Source: Candidatus Gastranaerophilales bacterium
GTDB taxonomy: Bacteria; Cyanobacteriota; Vampirovibrionia; Gastranaerophilales; Gastranaerophilaceae
Assembly (NCBI GenBank): GCA_944323655.1
Contig: CALUTL010000013.1
Coordinates: forward strand, 1-54,737
DNA: 54,737 bases
Reading direction: 5' to 3'
A program made the position numbers and the translations under genes. The notes below the pieces were generated by a model. That model searched no databases and had not been told where the DNA came from. It saw only the letters and a list, made by a program, of their open reading frames with translations. Of the stretch, positions 27,225 to 35,426 are shown piece by piece. Each line of letters opens with the position of its first letter. Position 1 is the first letter of the stretch.

Positions 27225-27716
27225 CTAAGAAGCTCCGTCATTTTTTGAAGCTTGTGATATTTTATCTATTGTATTTGTTGTTGATTTACCTTCTACAAAA
27301 TCTATAAATTCAACCCTTGTTCCGTTTTTGTTCATTATATCGGCTTCAGGAAGTGTTTCAAGTGTGTAATCTGCGCCTTTTGTATATACATCAGGTTTTA
27401 TTTCATCCAAAAGATTGCGCGGGCTGTCCTCGTCAAATAAAACAACATAATCCACACATCTTAACGCACAAAGAATTTCGGCTCTGTCATTCTCATTATT
27501 TATAGGACGTCCCTCTCCTTTTATGGAGCGAACTGACTTGTCTGAATTTAACAGAACTATCATGTAATCCGCAAAACTTTTTGTCTTTTCCAGATACCTT
27601 ACATGTCCCACGTGCAAAATATCAAAGCAGCCGTTTGTTACGACCACTGTCTTTCCGCTTTTATGAAGGTTCGATACAAATTCTGCTACCTTTTCTCTTC
27701 TCAAAACCTGTCCCAT
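27225..27716 (-). CDS. rfaE2: D-glycero-beta-D-manno-heptose 1-phosphate adenylyltransferase
   Basis: The 163-residue cytidylyltransferase-fold protein carries TNGCFDILHVGHVRYLE (the HxGH nucleotide site), ENDRAEILCALRCVDYV and EGKSTTNTI. It matches the HldE C-terminal domain as a stand-alone protein (RfaE2/HldC). It forms ADP-D-glycero-beta-D-manno-heptose for the LPS inner core. The kinase half (RfaE1) and epimerase are not in the window. ADP-heptose is also a known ligand of the host ALPK1 sensor, which matters if the organism lives in the gut. It is the first gene of the lpx cluster. Confidence 0.93.
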   Translation of the reverse strand: MGQVLRREKVAEFVSNLHKSGKTVVVTNGCFDILHVGHVRYLEKTKSFADYMIVLLNSDKSVRSIKGEGRPINNENDRAEILCALRCVDYVVLFDEDSPRNLLDEIKPDVYTKGADYTLETLPEADIMNKNGTRVEFIDFVEGKSTTNTIDKISQASKNDGAS

Positions 27717-27755
27717 ATTACTCCTTATTTATTTATCTTACCAAAAACAAGGAAT

Positions 27756-27790
27756 AAAAAACTTATATTATTAACAAAAAGTAATAATAT
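27756..27790 (-). terminator. Terminator after the three small genes
   Basis: ATATTATTA (27765-27773) pairs with TAATAATAT (27782-27790). Read on the minus strand it is followed by a short gap and TTTTTT. It lies directly after the stop of the 64-residue gene and isolates it from rfaE2. Confidence 0.65.
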
Positions 27791-27792
27791 TT

Positions 27793-27987
27793 CTAAACTA
27801 TTTTGTTCAATACTTCGCCAAGCTTGTCACCTAATTTGTAATACGATATATCTCCCATTTGCTCGGTTACTTTTTTATATGCCTTGACTCCGGCTTTCTC
27901 CATCATAATCTCTTCTGTTATGTCGTCAAATCTTGTCGGAACTTTTTCACTAAATTTTTGAAACGATTCTGATACCAACTTATTCAT
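27793..27987 (-). CDS. 64-residue protein of unknown function
   Basis: The ORF has a good GGAAGG site about 8 bases before its ATG and is followed immediately by a terminator hairpin. The product is a soluble, helical-looking peptide (SESFQKFSEKVPTRFDDITE, then KVTEQMGDISYYKLGDKL) with no Cys and no signal peptide. I do not recognise it. It is the last of three small genes downstream of asd, all on the same strand, separated from the previous one by 80 bases. Confidence 0.6.
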   Translation of the reverse strand: MNKLVSESFQKFSEKVPTRFDDITEEIMMEKAGVKAYKKVTEQMGDISYYKLGDKLGEVLNKIV

Positions 27988-28067
27988 AAATACAACCTTC
28001 CTTTTAATTTTTATAAAGGAAGGTCGTGTTTTAAAATTGCGTTATCTTTCAAATTGTTTAATTTATA

Positions 28068-28190
28068 TTAAGCTATTTGTAAAGTTTGCTCTAACATTTC
28101 AACAGTTGTGCGAGGAAGATTTATTTTTTGAGCTTCTTTGTTTTCCTGTTTGTTTATTTCCTGTTCTTTATCTTTTGTTTTAGTTTCCAT
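28068..28190 (-). CDS. 40-residue highly charged small protein
   Basis: A longer frame starting at 28256 exists, but AGGAGA lies 6 bases before the ATG at 28190, so I use that start. The first 25 residues are almost only Lys, Glu, Gln and Asn (ETKTKDKEQEINKQENKEAQ). The last 15 form a short hydrophobic-leaning tail (LPRTTVEMLEQTLQIA). This leader-plus-short-core shape recalls small secreted or modified peptides, but there is no Gly-Gly cleavage motif and no maturation enzyme next to it, so I make no functional claim. Confidence 0.5.
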   Translation of the reverse strand: METKTKDKEQEINKQENKEAQKINLPRTTVEMLEQTLQIA

Positions 28191-28230
28191 TTTTTCTCCT
28201 TTTGTCCGGTTATTACAAAAGCCGTAAAAA

Positions 28231-28464
28231 TTATTTTTTGCTATAATTTTGGGCAATTATTATTGAATCTTTCGCTCTTTCAAAGCTAAACGAGTCCTGC
28301 ATCATTGCTGCTACTTTTTTATCTTTATTTGAAATTAACGGCATGTCAACAGGCAACCCACTCTTACCTACAACGGCATACTTTAAACCTTTTAAATCTT
28401 TAACATTTGCAAAAGAATTTCGCCAAGGTGCTTTTGTAAAAGTAAATGTATCAAATCTCACCAT
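28231..28464 (-). CDS. 77-residue protein of unknown function
   Basis: The ATG is preceded by GAGGAGAG about 8 bases away and lies 28 bases after the asd stop, so it is likely in the asd transcript. The sequence begins VRFDTFTFTKAPWRNSFANV and continues with GLKYAVVGKSGLPVDMP, a compact mixed alpha/beta-looking protein without Cys or membrane segments. I know no family for it. It is followed by two more very small genes on the same strand. Confidence 0.6.
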   Translation of the reverse strand: MVRFDTFTFTKAPWRNSFANVKDLKGLKYAVVGKSGLPVDMPLISNKDKKVAAMMQDSFSFERAKDSIIIAQNYSKK

Positions 28465-28492
28465 TTTCTATTCTCTCCTCTTAGCCATCTGT

Positions 28493-29509
28493 TTAAAACA
28501 AATCCATTTCTATAACTTTTTGACAAATTCTGACAGTATTTAAGGCTGCGCCAATTCTCAAATTATCCGCTACGCACCATAATGTAATACCGTTTTTAAA
28601 CGCTAAATTTTTCCTGATTCTTCCCACAAACACAGGATCTATTCCTGCTGCATCTCGGGTCGTCGGATATTCAAAGTTATCAGGATTGTCTATTACTTCT
28701 ACCCCGAATGAGTTTTTGAGTATTTCTCTGACTTCATCCGGCGTAATTTCGTTTTCAAATTCAATGTCCACAGCTTCACTGTGTCCTACGTAAACAGGTA
28801 CCCGAACCGCTGTACAAGATATCGGCAAGTCTGAAGGTAAATGTAGAATTTTTTTGGTTTCATTTGCAACTTTCATCTCCTCTTTTGTGTATCCGTTTTC
28901 ACAAAATACATCTATCTGAGGAATTACGTTAAATGAAATCGGTTTTTTGAAATTTTTGTTTTCAAATTTTTCACCCGCAAGATTTGCTTTCGTGTCCGCC
29001 GTAAGCTCATTCATTGCTGCTAATCCGGCACCTGATACCGCTTGATATGTCGATACAATAAGCCTTTTTATCACAGCTTTTTCGTGCAAAGGCTTTAAAA
29101 CAAGCATTAATTGAGAGGTCGAACAATTCGGATTTGAAATTATGCCTTTGTGATTTCTTAAATCCTCATCATTTACATTTGCAATTACCAGCGGCACGTC
29201 TTTTTCCATTCTGAAAGCTGAAGAATTATCAATCAAAACTCCGCCTCTTTTTACAATCTCCGGTGCAAACTTTTGAGAAGTTGAGCCGCCTGCGGATGCT
29301 AATACAATGTTTACTCCGTCAAAACTTTCAGGTTTTGCTTCCTCTACAATGTATTTTTTGCCTTGAAATTCAATTTCCGTTCCAGCACTTTTGGCACTTG
29401 ATAAAAACTTTATCTCATTATAAGGAATTTGCATCTCATCAACTATTTTGGTAATCTCTCTTCCCACAACTCCTGTTGCGCCTAAAATTGCTATGTTTGG
29501 TTTTCTCAT
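28493..29509 (-). CDS. asd: Aspartate-semialdehyde dehydrogenase
   Basis: The enzyme reduces aspartyl phosphate to aspartate semialdehyde, the branch to lysine/diaminopimelate, threonine and methionine. The 338-residue protein has the NADP site ILGATGVVGREI, the catalytic Cys in SNPNCSTSQLM, and the substrate Arg/His region SCTAVRVPVYVGHSEAVDI. An upstream frame extends to 29551, but GGGGAG precedes the ATG at 29509, which also matches the family N-terminus. Three very small genes follow on the same strand. Confidence 0.94.
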   Translation of the reverse strand: MRKPNIAILGATGVVGREITKIVDEMQIPYNEIKFLSSAKSAGTEIEFQGKKYIVEEAKPESFDGVNIVLASAGGSTSQKFAPEIVKRGGVLIDNSSAFRMEKDVPLVIANVNDEDLRNHKGIISNPNCSTSQLMLVLKPLHEKAVIKRLIVSTYQAVSGAGLAAMNELTADTKANLAGEKFENKNFKKPISFNVIPQIDVFCENGYTKEEMKVANETKKILHLPSDLPISCTAVRVPVYVGHSEAVDIEFENEITPDEVREILKNSFGVEVIDNPDNFEYPTTRDAAGIDPVFVGRIRKNLAFKNGITLWCVADNLRIGAALNTVRICQKVIEMDLF

Positions 29510-29633
29510 TTGATTTTCTCCCCTCATTCGGTTCTGTTTAAGCTTAATCATAATAACAAAGGCATAAAAAAAAATCTCAATTTGTTAATTTTTATTTATT
29601 TTATTAAATTTCAGTGTGCTTAAATATCATTTT
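29510..29633. other. Upstream region of asd
   Basis: This AT-rich stretch should hold the asd promoter on the minus strand. I see no well-matched -35/-10 pair and no riboswitch-like structure, in particular no lysine-type leader. Confidence 0.3.
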
Positions 29634-30055
29634 GGTGCGTCAAACGACGCACCCTACATTAAACTTTTTTATGTCATATTATTCAAAAATTTTCGATTTA
29701 AAATACTCGCCCTTCACGGAGTAAGCAAACCTTGTTTTGTTTCACAACTTCAGAAGCAAGCTTTGTCTAAGTTGTATGGTGCGTCGTTCCGACGCACCAA
29801 AAATAATGATATATTAAAAGTCCTCCGGACGGGGGCACTTTTTGTGGAAAAAGTGCCTCAAAACCATCGACACGCTTCCGTTCGCTAATAATTTGCTAAG
29901 CTCAAGAGTGAAGCCGTCAAACTCGCTTCGCTCAAACAATGACGGCTTTGTTGTTCTTTCGCTTGCTATTATTGCTCACTCCGCTATCGTCGCATTTCTT
30001 ATTTTTATGAATTTTTGTATTTTTTTTAATGGATGGTGCGTCAAAACGACGCACC
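29634..30055. repeat. Cluster of GGTGCGTC/GACGCACC palindromes and other hairpins
   Basis: Three near-identical palindromes occur: GGTGCGTC-aaac-GACGCACC (29634-29653), GGTGCGTC-gttcc-GACGCACC (29778-29798) and GGTGCGTC-aaaac-GACGCACC (30035-30055). By its loop, the middle copy is in the opposite orientation to the others. Between them lie a perfect 10-bp hairpin GGCACTTTTT-gtgg-AAAAAGTGCC (29834-29857) and a 7-bp hairpin GCCGTCA/TGACGGC (29913-29946). The region is more GC-rich than its surroundings. Two short ORFs across it look like chance frames through repeats. It resembles a composite of dispersed palindromic or MITE-like elements between asd and the 30121 gene. Confidence 0.8.
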
Positions 30056-30120
30056 CTGCTTTTTAACACTTTCAAAATAAAATATTTGCATTAAAAGGTT
30101 TATGTGTTTTAATACAAAGT

Positions 30121-31146
30121 ATGTTAATCCAACCTATATCTATCGGATATGTAAATCAAAATAATTACAAACACATCAGACAAAAATCATTTATCCCGGA
30201 AAATTCAAAACCAAATTCCGATATAAATCAGTTAGGCGTGCCTTTTTCATACTCAAATATAAGCTTTAAACAAAAATTGAATTACTGCGATTTTCTAAAA
30301 AATTTGCATTCGGTTCACAAGAATAAATCAATAAAAAACATTGTGTTATCTACTATAAATAACAAAGAAAATTTTATAGGAAGCGGATTTACGGCTGATG
30401 TATATGCAATTCCGGGGATAGAAAATTACCTTATCAGAATTGAGAGAAAAAACTTTAATACTAAAAGCTTTTTAGAAAATCCGATTATACCTGAACTGCA
30501 AAACGAATTAGCGCCAAACTTCGGGCAGTATATTGCAAGCAACAACTACGGATTTTTCATTACCAAAAAAGTGCAAGGTGAAAGCCACTCTTTACCTAAT
30601 TGGCCGGAGGTTATTGAAAATCTTGAAACAAAAACTCAAGGACTTAAATATAAAGAAGCAGAATTAATTTTAAATAAAATTACGAAACTTTCGGAATTTC
30701 CGCAGCAAAGTTTCGATGAATTAGCAAAAAATATTCAAAAATTAAATAAATATACCGATTGCGAAATTGACATAATGAATCCTAACAATTTGATTGTTGA
30801 CGAGCAAAACAAAACAATTAACATTATTGATTTGTGGTATAAACACAGCGAAAACGGTTCTATTGCACCTTTTAACGGAATAGACAGCATGGTTAATTTA
30901 ATGCTGGATCCGCTTACCTTTAAAACCGTTTACGATAAGCTTAGTCATAAACAGCAGGATAAATTAATTAAAGTATCCGAACAAATTATAGAAAAAATAT
31001 TCATTGCCGCTGACAAATTCGGACTCGAAAGAAACAGAGAAAATGCCAAAATTATCTATGGAGATGTTGATAAACATTCCGATTTTAATTTTGCACTTCC
31101 TGCTTATGAAAAATTTTTGGAAATCTTTGCAGATAAATTAGCGTAA
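30121..31146 (+). CDS. Kinase-like-fold protein with N-terminal ISFKQ segment
   Basis: The 341-residue protein has an N-terminal polar segment of about 50 residues ending NISFKQK. A region that reads like a divergent protein or aminoglycoside kinase fold follows. GSGFTADVY (87-95) fits the glycine loop, LIRIER (104-109) the ATP-anchoring beta-3 strand with Arg where Lys is usual, and FFITKKVQGES (145-155) the hinge. DIMNPNNLIVD (217-227) fits the catalytic loop and NIIDLWY (234-240) the metal site. There is no signal peptide. Whether it is active is uncertain because key positions are altered. No clear Shine-Dalgarno site precedes the ATG. Confidence 0.65.
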   Translation: MLIQPISIGYVNQNNYKHIRQKSFIPENSKPNSDINQLGVPFSYSNISFKQKLNYCDFLKNLHSVHKNKSIKNIVLSTINNKENFIGSGFTADVYAIPGIENYLIRIERKNFNTKSFLENPIIPELQNELAPNFGQYIASNNYGFFITKKVQGESHSLPNWPEVIENLETKTQGLKYKEAELILNKITKLSEFPQQSFDELAKNIQKLNKYTDCEIDIMNPNNLIVDEQNKTINIIDLWYKHSENGSIAPFNGIDSMVNLMLDPLTFKTVYDKLSHKQQDKLIKVSEQIIEKIFIAADKFGLERNRENAKIIYGDVDKHSDFNFALPAYEKFLEIFADKLA

Positions 31147-31183
31147 AATATTGCTATATCAAAAATATTTCAACTGTATTTTA

Positions 31184-31219
31184 TAAAAATAAAAAAAAGC
31201 GGTTGAATTTTTCAACCGC
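31184..31219 (-). terminator. Terminator of the nfeD-flotillin operon
   Basis: GCGGTTGAA (31199-31207) pairs with TTCAACCGC (31211-31219). On the minus strand it is followed by TTTTTTTTATTTTTA. It lies 26 bases after the flotillin stop and may also serve the convergent 30121 gene. Confidence 0.85.
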
Positions 31220-31244
31220 CGATTACTTTTACAGTAGAAAATTT

Positions 31245-32711
31245 TTATTCGGTTTTTCCTTTTTCCTGTTTTTTAACTACGACAGGAGGAGCCTGAACAG
31301 CTGTGGCCACAGGTTCATTATCTTCTTGTGAGCCGACTTTTCCTAAAATCTGCGGAAGTTCAATTCCGGCTTGACCTGCCAAATCATGCATTGCAGGAAG
31401 TGCTTTTATCAAATCTCTCATAAAGTTTGCAGTTGTGCTGCCGTCTTTTGAACCTGCACCGCCATCCCAAACTGTAATCTTATCAAATTTGATGTTTTTA
31501 ATTGCTTCAACTTGTTTTGCTACTATATCTTCAATTTTTTCAATCATCAAGAAGCTTGTTGCAATTTCAGGTTTGTTGTTTGATATTTGAACCAACTGTT
31601 CGTAACCTTTTGCTTTTGCTTCCAATACTGCGCGGACACCTTCGGCTTCTGCAAAGTATTTTGCTTTAATTGCGTCAGCTTCACCGTTTGCAATACGTCT
31701 TAATTTTTCTGCTTCTGCGTCTGCTTCTACCTGTATTTTTAATTTTTCAACTTCTTGACGCGCAAGTTCTTCTTTCTTTAATCTTGCTTCTTCTTTTTCT
31801 TTCTGCGCAATCAAAACATCACGTTCTGCGTTTGCTTTAGCAACTTCACCAAGTTTTAGGGCATCTGCCTGTTTTACAGCTAAATTTGCATTTGAATCTG
31901 CGATATTTGCTTTTGCAATGTTTTCACCGTCAACTGCCTCTGCTTCCAAGCTTGCGGTTTTAATACGCTGTTCTTTTTCTGCGTTTGTTTTACCGATTTC
32001 TGTCTGAGCTGTTTGCTCTGCAACTTGAACTTCTTTTTCTTTATTTGCTTCTGCTTCACCGACTGCACCAAGTTTTTCCTGTTGCGCAACTTCTACTTTT
32101 GCTTTGTTTATTGCTTCTGCTGCCGCTTTCTTACCGATTGCATCAATATAGCCGGATTCATCAGTAATATCTTTGATGTTTACGTTGATAATCTCTAAAC
32201 CGATTTTATTAAGCTCTGTGTTTACGTTTGCGTTAATCTGTTCAAGAAATTTTTCTCTGTCTTGGTTAATTTCTTCAATTGAAAGAGTCGCAATCGCAAG
32301 ACGTAATTGACCTAAAATAATATCGCTTGCCTGAACAATTATGTCGCTTTTTGAAAGCCCTAAAAGACGTTCCGCCGCGTTAATCATTATTGAATCTTTT
32401 GTTGAAATACCAAACGTAAATGTTGACGGAACGGCTACACGAATATTACCTTTTGAAAGCGCACCTTTTAAGTCAATATCCGTTGTCATAGGCTCTAACG
32501 ACAAAACTCCGTAATCTTGGATTAACGGGATAATAAAGGTTCCACCGCCATGAACACATTTTGCAGTAGATGTTCCGCCGGTTTTACCGTAAACTACAAT
32601 AACTTTGTTTGAAGGGCATCTTTTGTACTGATTGGCAACAAAAATCAATGCCGCAATCAATATTAATGCAGGAACCCCCACAAATGCCATAAAGCTCGGT
32701 TCTAAAAACAT
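31245..32711 (-). CDS. floT: Flotillin-family (SPFH/FloT/YuaG) protein
   Basis: The 488-residue protein has an N-terminal membrane helix (about residues 9-27) and an SPFH/band-7 domain (about 30-200, with GGGTFIIPLIQDYGVLSLEP). A long Ala/Glu-rich coiled coil follows (about 200-370, with repeated EAEA and KAEA patterns), then a Pro/Val/Gln-rich tail. Flotillins form oligomeric membrane microdomain scaffolds. The partner NfeD-like gene lies directly upstream on the same strand with a 21-base gap, the usual arrangement. Confidence 0.92.
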   Translation of the reverse strand: MFLEPSFMAFVGVPALILIAALIFVANQYKRCPSNKVIVVYGKTGGTSTAKCVHGGGTFIIPLIQDYGVLSLEPMTTDIDLKGALSKGNIRVAVPSTFTFGISTKDSIMINAAERLLGLSKSDIIVQASDIILGQLRLAIATLSIEEINQDREKFLEQINANVNTELNKIGLEIINVNIKDITDESGYIDAIGKKAAAEAINKAKVEVAQQEKLGAVGEAEANKEKEVQVAEQTAQTEIGKTNAEKEQRIKTASLEAEAVDGENIAKANIADSNANLAVKQADALKLGEVAKANAERDVLIAQKEKEEARLKKEELARQEVEKLKIQVEADAEAEKLRRIANGEADAIKAKYFAEAEGVRAVLEAKAKGYEQLVQISNNKPEIATSFLMIEKIEDIVAKQVEAIKNIKFDKITVWDGGAGSKDGSTTANFMRDLIKALPAMHDLAGQAGIELPQILGKVGSQEDNEPVATAVQAPPVVVKKQEKGKTE

Positions 32712-32732
32712 TTCCTTCTCCTTTTATTTTTA

Positions 32733-33281
32733 TTAAACTCGTACTATAAAAATTTTGTTGTTTTCAACTTTTTCAATTTTTACAGGCATAAACGCATGAA
32801 TTTCTTCATCCGTCATGTTGTAAGCTTCAACTACCGAAAGCTGGTCGTTAATAGTAATTTCAATCTGACCTTCGCTTTGGGGCTTAAAAGCAGTGTATGC
32901 TCTGCCTACTGTCCCAACAAAATCTTCAAGATTTATTTTTACTCTCTTATCCAGTTTCTTAATTAAAAACATTAAATATGCCGATAAAAACATAAAAATT
33001 AAACCAAATACAAATGCCGCAACAAATGAAATTAAAGCACTTAGCTTAAACTGCGCAAAACATGCCAGTCCTACCCAGCCAAATCCCATCAAAAATGCTA
33101 AAATCGACTGAATTGAAATAAAATCAAACGAAACATCCGTATCGGTTAAGGACACAAAATCCGTATGTACTTCAGCATCTCCGCCGGTAAAGATAAATAA
33201 ACATATTTTTAATATGTAAAATATGGTCGCAAAAACACCTACCGCCAAAAACATATTTGGTATACTCATAAATTCAGGCAT
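32733..33281 (-). CDS. NfeD-like membrane protein (YqiJ/YuaF type)
   Basis: The 182-residue protein has several hydrophobic helices (about residues 9-31, 56-75 and 80-107) and a C-terminal beta-rich domain of about 65 residues (LEDFVGTVGRAYTAFKPQSEG and onward). That domain fits the NfeD OB fold. NfeD-type proteins are the usual operon partners of flotillins. Its Shine-Dalgarno sequence AAAGGAG (7 bases before the ATG) lies inside the 3' arm of the ferritin terminator hairpin, which may affect its translation on read-through mRNA. Confidence 0.85.
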   Translation of the reverse strand: MPEFMSIPNMFLAVGVFATIFYILKICLFIFTGGDAEVHTDFVSLTDTDVSFDFISIQSILAFLMGFGWVGLACFAQFKLSALISFVAAFVFGLIFMFLSAYLMFLIKKLDKRVKINLEDFVGTVGRAYTAFKPQSEGQIEITINDQLSVVEAYNMTDEEIHAFMPVKIEKVENNKIFIVRV

Positions 33282-33288
33282 ATAAAAA

Positions 33289-33322
33289 CTCCTTTCAAAG
33301 GTCTATTGTACTTTGAAAGGAG
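33289..33322 (-). terminator. Ferritin terminator hairpin containing the nfeD ribosome binding site
   Basis: A perfect 12-bp stem, CTCCTTTCAAAG with CTTTGAAAGGAG, has a 10-base loop and is followed on the minus strand by TTTTTATATG. It lies 46 bases after the ferritin stop. The arm nearest nfeD contains AAAGGAG, the nfeD ribosome binding site, so an mRNA reading through would have that site paired. Confidence 0.8.
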
Positions 33323-33368
33323 CTTTTTGATGTCATACGTTTGAATTATATTTTACGCTTTATTCCGC

Positions 33369-33878
33369 TTAACCGATTACAGGTGCGACAAAAGTTCTTG
33401 CAGCCAAGTCCTTATCAAGCATTAACAAAGCTTTTGCATCATCTTTAATAAGCTTCAATGTAGCCAAAACTCCGCCTACATTTGATTCTTCTTCTACCTG
33501 TTCTTTTACGTACCAATCCAAAAATGAAAGCGCTGCACGATCTTTAACTTCTTCAGCTACATCCATTAATGCGTTTATACGTGAAGTTACGTATTCTTCG
33601 TGTTTTAGAACTTCTTCAAACACATGTAAAGGTGATTCCCAATCAATCTGCGGTTTTGCAATGGCTTCAAGTTCAACTTTTCCGCCTCGTTCATTTACAT
33701 AATTGAACATTCCCATTGCATGAGCGTGTTCTTCCTGAACCTGAACTGTCATCCAGTTTACAAAACCCTTTAAATTTAATCTTTCAAAATATGCCTGCAT
33801 TGAAAGATACAAATATTCCGAATAAAATTCTTTGTTAATTTGATCATTAAAAGCCTTTTCCAATTTTTCCGAAATCAT
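33369..33878 (-). CDS. ftnA: Non-heme ferritin
   Basis: The 169-residue four-helix protein stores iron after oxidising Fe2+. Ferroxidase residues are visible: Glu in INKEFYSEYLYL, Glu and His in VQEEHAHAMGMF, and Glu and Gln in VKEQVEEESN. LDWYVKEQVEEE is a family hallmark. Helix E follows. The start at 33878 is preceded by AAAGGAGA. It is transcribed toward nfeD-floT but separated by a strong hairpin. Iron storage and oxygen protection would suit an anaerobe. Confidence 0.95.
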   Translation of the reverse strand: MISEKLEKAFNDQINKEFYSEYLYLSMQAYFERLNLKGFVNWMTVQVQEEHAHAMGMFNYVNERGGKVELEAIAKPQIDWESPLHVFEEVLKHEEYVTSRINALMDVAEEVKDRAALSFLDWYVKEQVEEESNVGGVLATLKLIKDDAKALLMLDKDLAARTFVAPVIG

Positions 33879-34049
33879 TGTCTTCTCCTTTATTTAATAA
33901 CTAACTTCCAAAAATTTTGCATTAATCTCTAAACCTGCATACATTAATTTACCACCAAAATGCCTAAATAAACATTAATTTTTAATTAAATTATCGTAAG
34001 TCTAAAGATGAATGAAAAAAACATATAAATTTTTTATAAATAATTTATT

Positions 34050-35399
34050 ATGCTAAATAATTTCAACAACAGAAATCTCCGCCCGACAGAAAAGCTTTTG
34101 AGTGTAATAAGCGGAAGCCCGACACTTCACTATGACACGTGGACAGAAAGCCGTGCATTCAGAGGAGTCGGAAAAGCTTCAAACAAAAAATGGCTTGCCG
34201 GAATTCATCCGTCAACTCTTTTGACGAGAACTTTTAAAAGAACAGTAGATTCAATAATTACGATGTCAGAAAGCGGAGAAATTTACAAAGAATTTCCCAA
34301 AAGCATTAAAACTCCCGATTACGGCGACAAGTGGGGAAGATTTGCAAATTACATAGAAATCAACAACCGTGCAATTTCGAATATGACTTTTGACCGTTGC
34401 TGCTGCGGAATTATAAGCACAATAAAACTTCTTCCTGCAATTCCGCCATCAGCTTTCAGTTGGGCAAATTGTGTAATACTTTCTCAAATTTGGCCGAATA
34501 TTTTTGGGGACGGTTACAATAAAGGTTTTGAAGAAAATTCGCTTTACGGAGTAAGACTTAATGCCGGTTACAGTCAAAATATTATAGATTTTTCGATTGC
34601 CGACAAAGTAAGCCCCGAAGAACAATTCAGAGCATTTAACGATCTTGCACACTTTAGGGGGTTAAAAACAGGTTTTAGGGTTGTAATTTCGGCAGACCAG
34701 CTTAAAGTCGCACACGATTTCGAAAACGACGAAAACTTTGACTGGTGCAATGACAGCCATCAAGAACTCTGGATAGAGGAATGCGTAAAACTTTGCAAAT
34801 TAGGGTTTGAAGCGATTTTTATAGATTCCGCAAAGCACATCGGAGGATATGATTGTGAAAATTACACAGGAGTCGGAGATCTTCCCGAATACGGACAGAT
34901 GCAATATATTATCCACGAGATTAGGGCCAGATCCGGAATGACTACATTAAGCTTCATCGGAGAAAAAAGTTCAGAAGATTTTGCCCGCTATAAAAACCTT
35001 GGTCTGAATGCCGGAACAGGTTTTATTAATCCCGACGATTTTGAAACAGTCAAAGAATGGTCAAATAAACTTAAATACGACCGAGAATATGCACCGGGGA
35101 TTGAAGTCTCAAACGACAATGACATAGGCGGAACATCTTACGAAACAAAATTTGAAAGAATAAAAAATTCCTTATTCGGATTTGAATATCCAAGCGATAA
35201 ACTGCCAAGCTTTATGCAAATGGAAGATTTGTTTCCTCTAAGGTATGACTTAAATACGCATCTTATTATGATGACAAACCCTTCCTGCTCCACCGACGGA
35301 ACTCCTGAAAGCCACTGGTACAACCTTTTTACCCACAACGACGGAATCGAATACAACAAAAAAGTCGGAGAATTTTTTGCCTATGCTCTCGACAAATAA
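34050..35399 (+). CDS. Unrecognised 449-residue protein, possibly TIM-barrel-like
   Basis: I cannot name a family. The middle alternates strand-like and helix-like segments in a barrel-like rhythm: YGVRLNAGYSQN, GLKTGFRVVISADQLKV, EECVKLCKLGFEAIFIDSAK and GMTTLSFIGEK, then NLGLNAGTGFINPDDF. This is reminiscent of glycoside-hydrolase-like (beta/alpha)8 proteins, but I cannot identify catalytic acids with confidence. A Cys triplet (DRCCCGI) occurs near residue 117. There is no signal peptide. No Shine-Dalgarno is seen; TATAAA ends 10 bases before the ATG, so the mRNA could be leaderless. The next small gene follows after 27 bases. Confidence 0.7.
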   Translation: MLNNFNNRNLRPTEKLLSVISGSPTLHYDTWTESRAFRGVGKASNKKWLAGIHPSTLLTRTFKRTVDSIITMSESGEIYKEFPKSIKTPDYGDKWGRFANYIEINNRAISNMTFDRCCCGIISTIKLLPAIPPSAFSWANCVILSQIWPNIFGDGYNKGFEENSLYGVRLNAGYSQNIIDFSIADKVSPEEQFRAFNDLAHFRGLKTGFRVVISADQLKVAHDFENDENFDWCNDSHQELWIEECVKLCKLGFEAIFIDSAKHIGGYDCENYTGVGDLPEYGQMQYIIHEIRARSGMTTLSFIGEKSSEDFARYKNLGLNAGTGFINPDDFETVKEWSNKLKYDREYAPGIEVSNDNDIGGTSYETKFERIKNSLFGFEYPSDKLPSFMQMEDLFPLRYDLNTHLIMMTNPSCSTDGTPESHWYNLFTHNDGIEYNKKVGEFFAYALDK

Positions 35400-35426
35400 A
35401 AATTTAACTTTAGAAAGGATATTTTT

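Noticed and set aside
28068-28190. RiPP precursor for a natural product
   Set aside because: The charged leader-like part is suggestive, but no cleavage motif, core with Cys/Ser/Thr pattern or maturation enzyme is nearby.
29616-30066. Two overlapping short frames across the palindrome cluster
   Set aside because: They have no ribosome binding sites and run through several perfect hairpins, and the translations have no protein-like pattern.
31880-32198. Short frames on both strands within the flotillin coiled coil
   Set aside because: They are Lys/Gln-rich and Leu/Phe-rich shadows of the repetitive coiled-coil codons.
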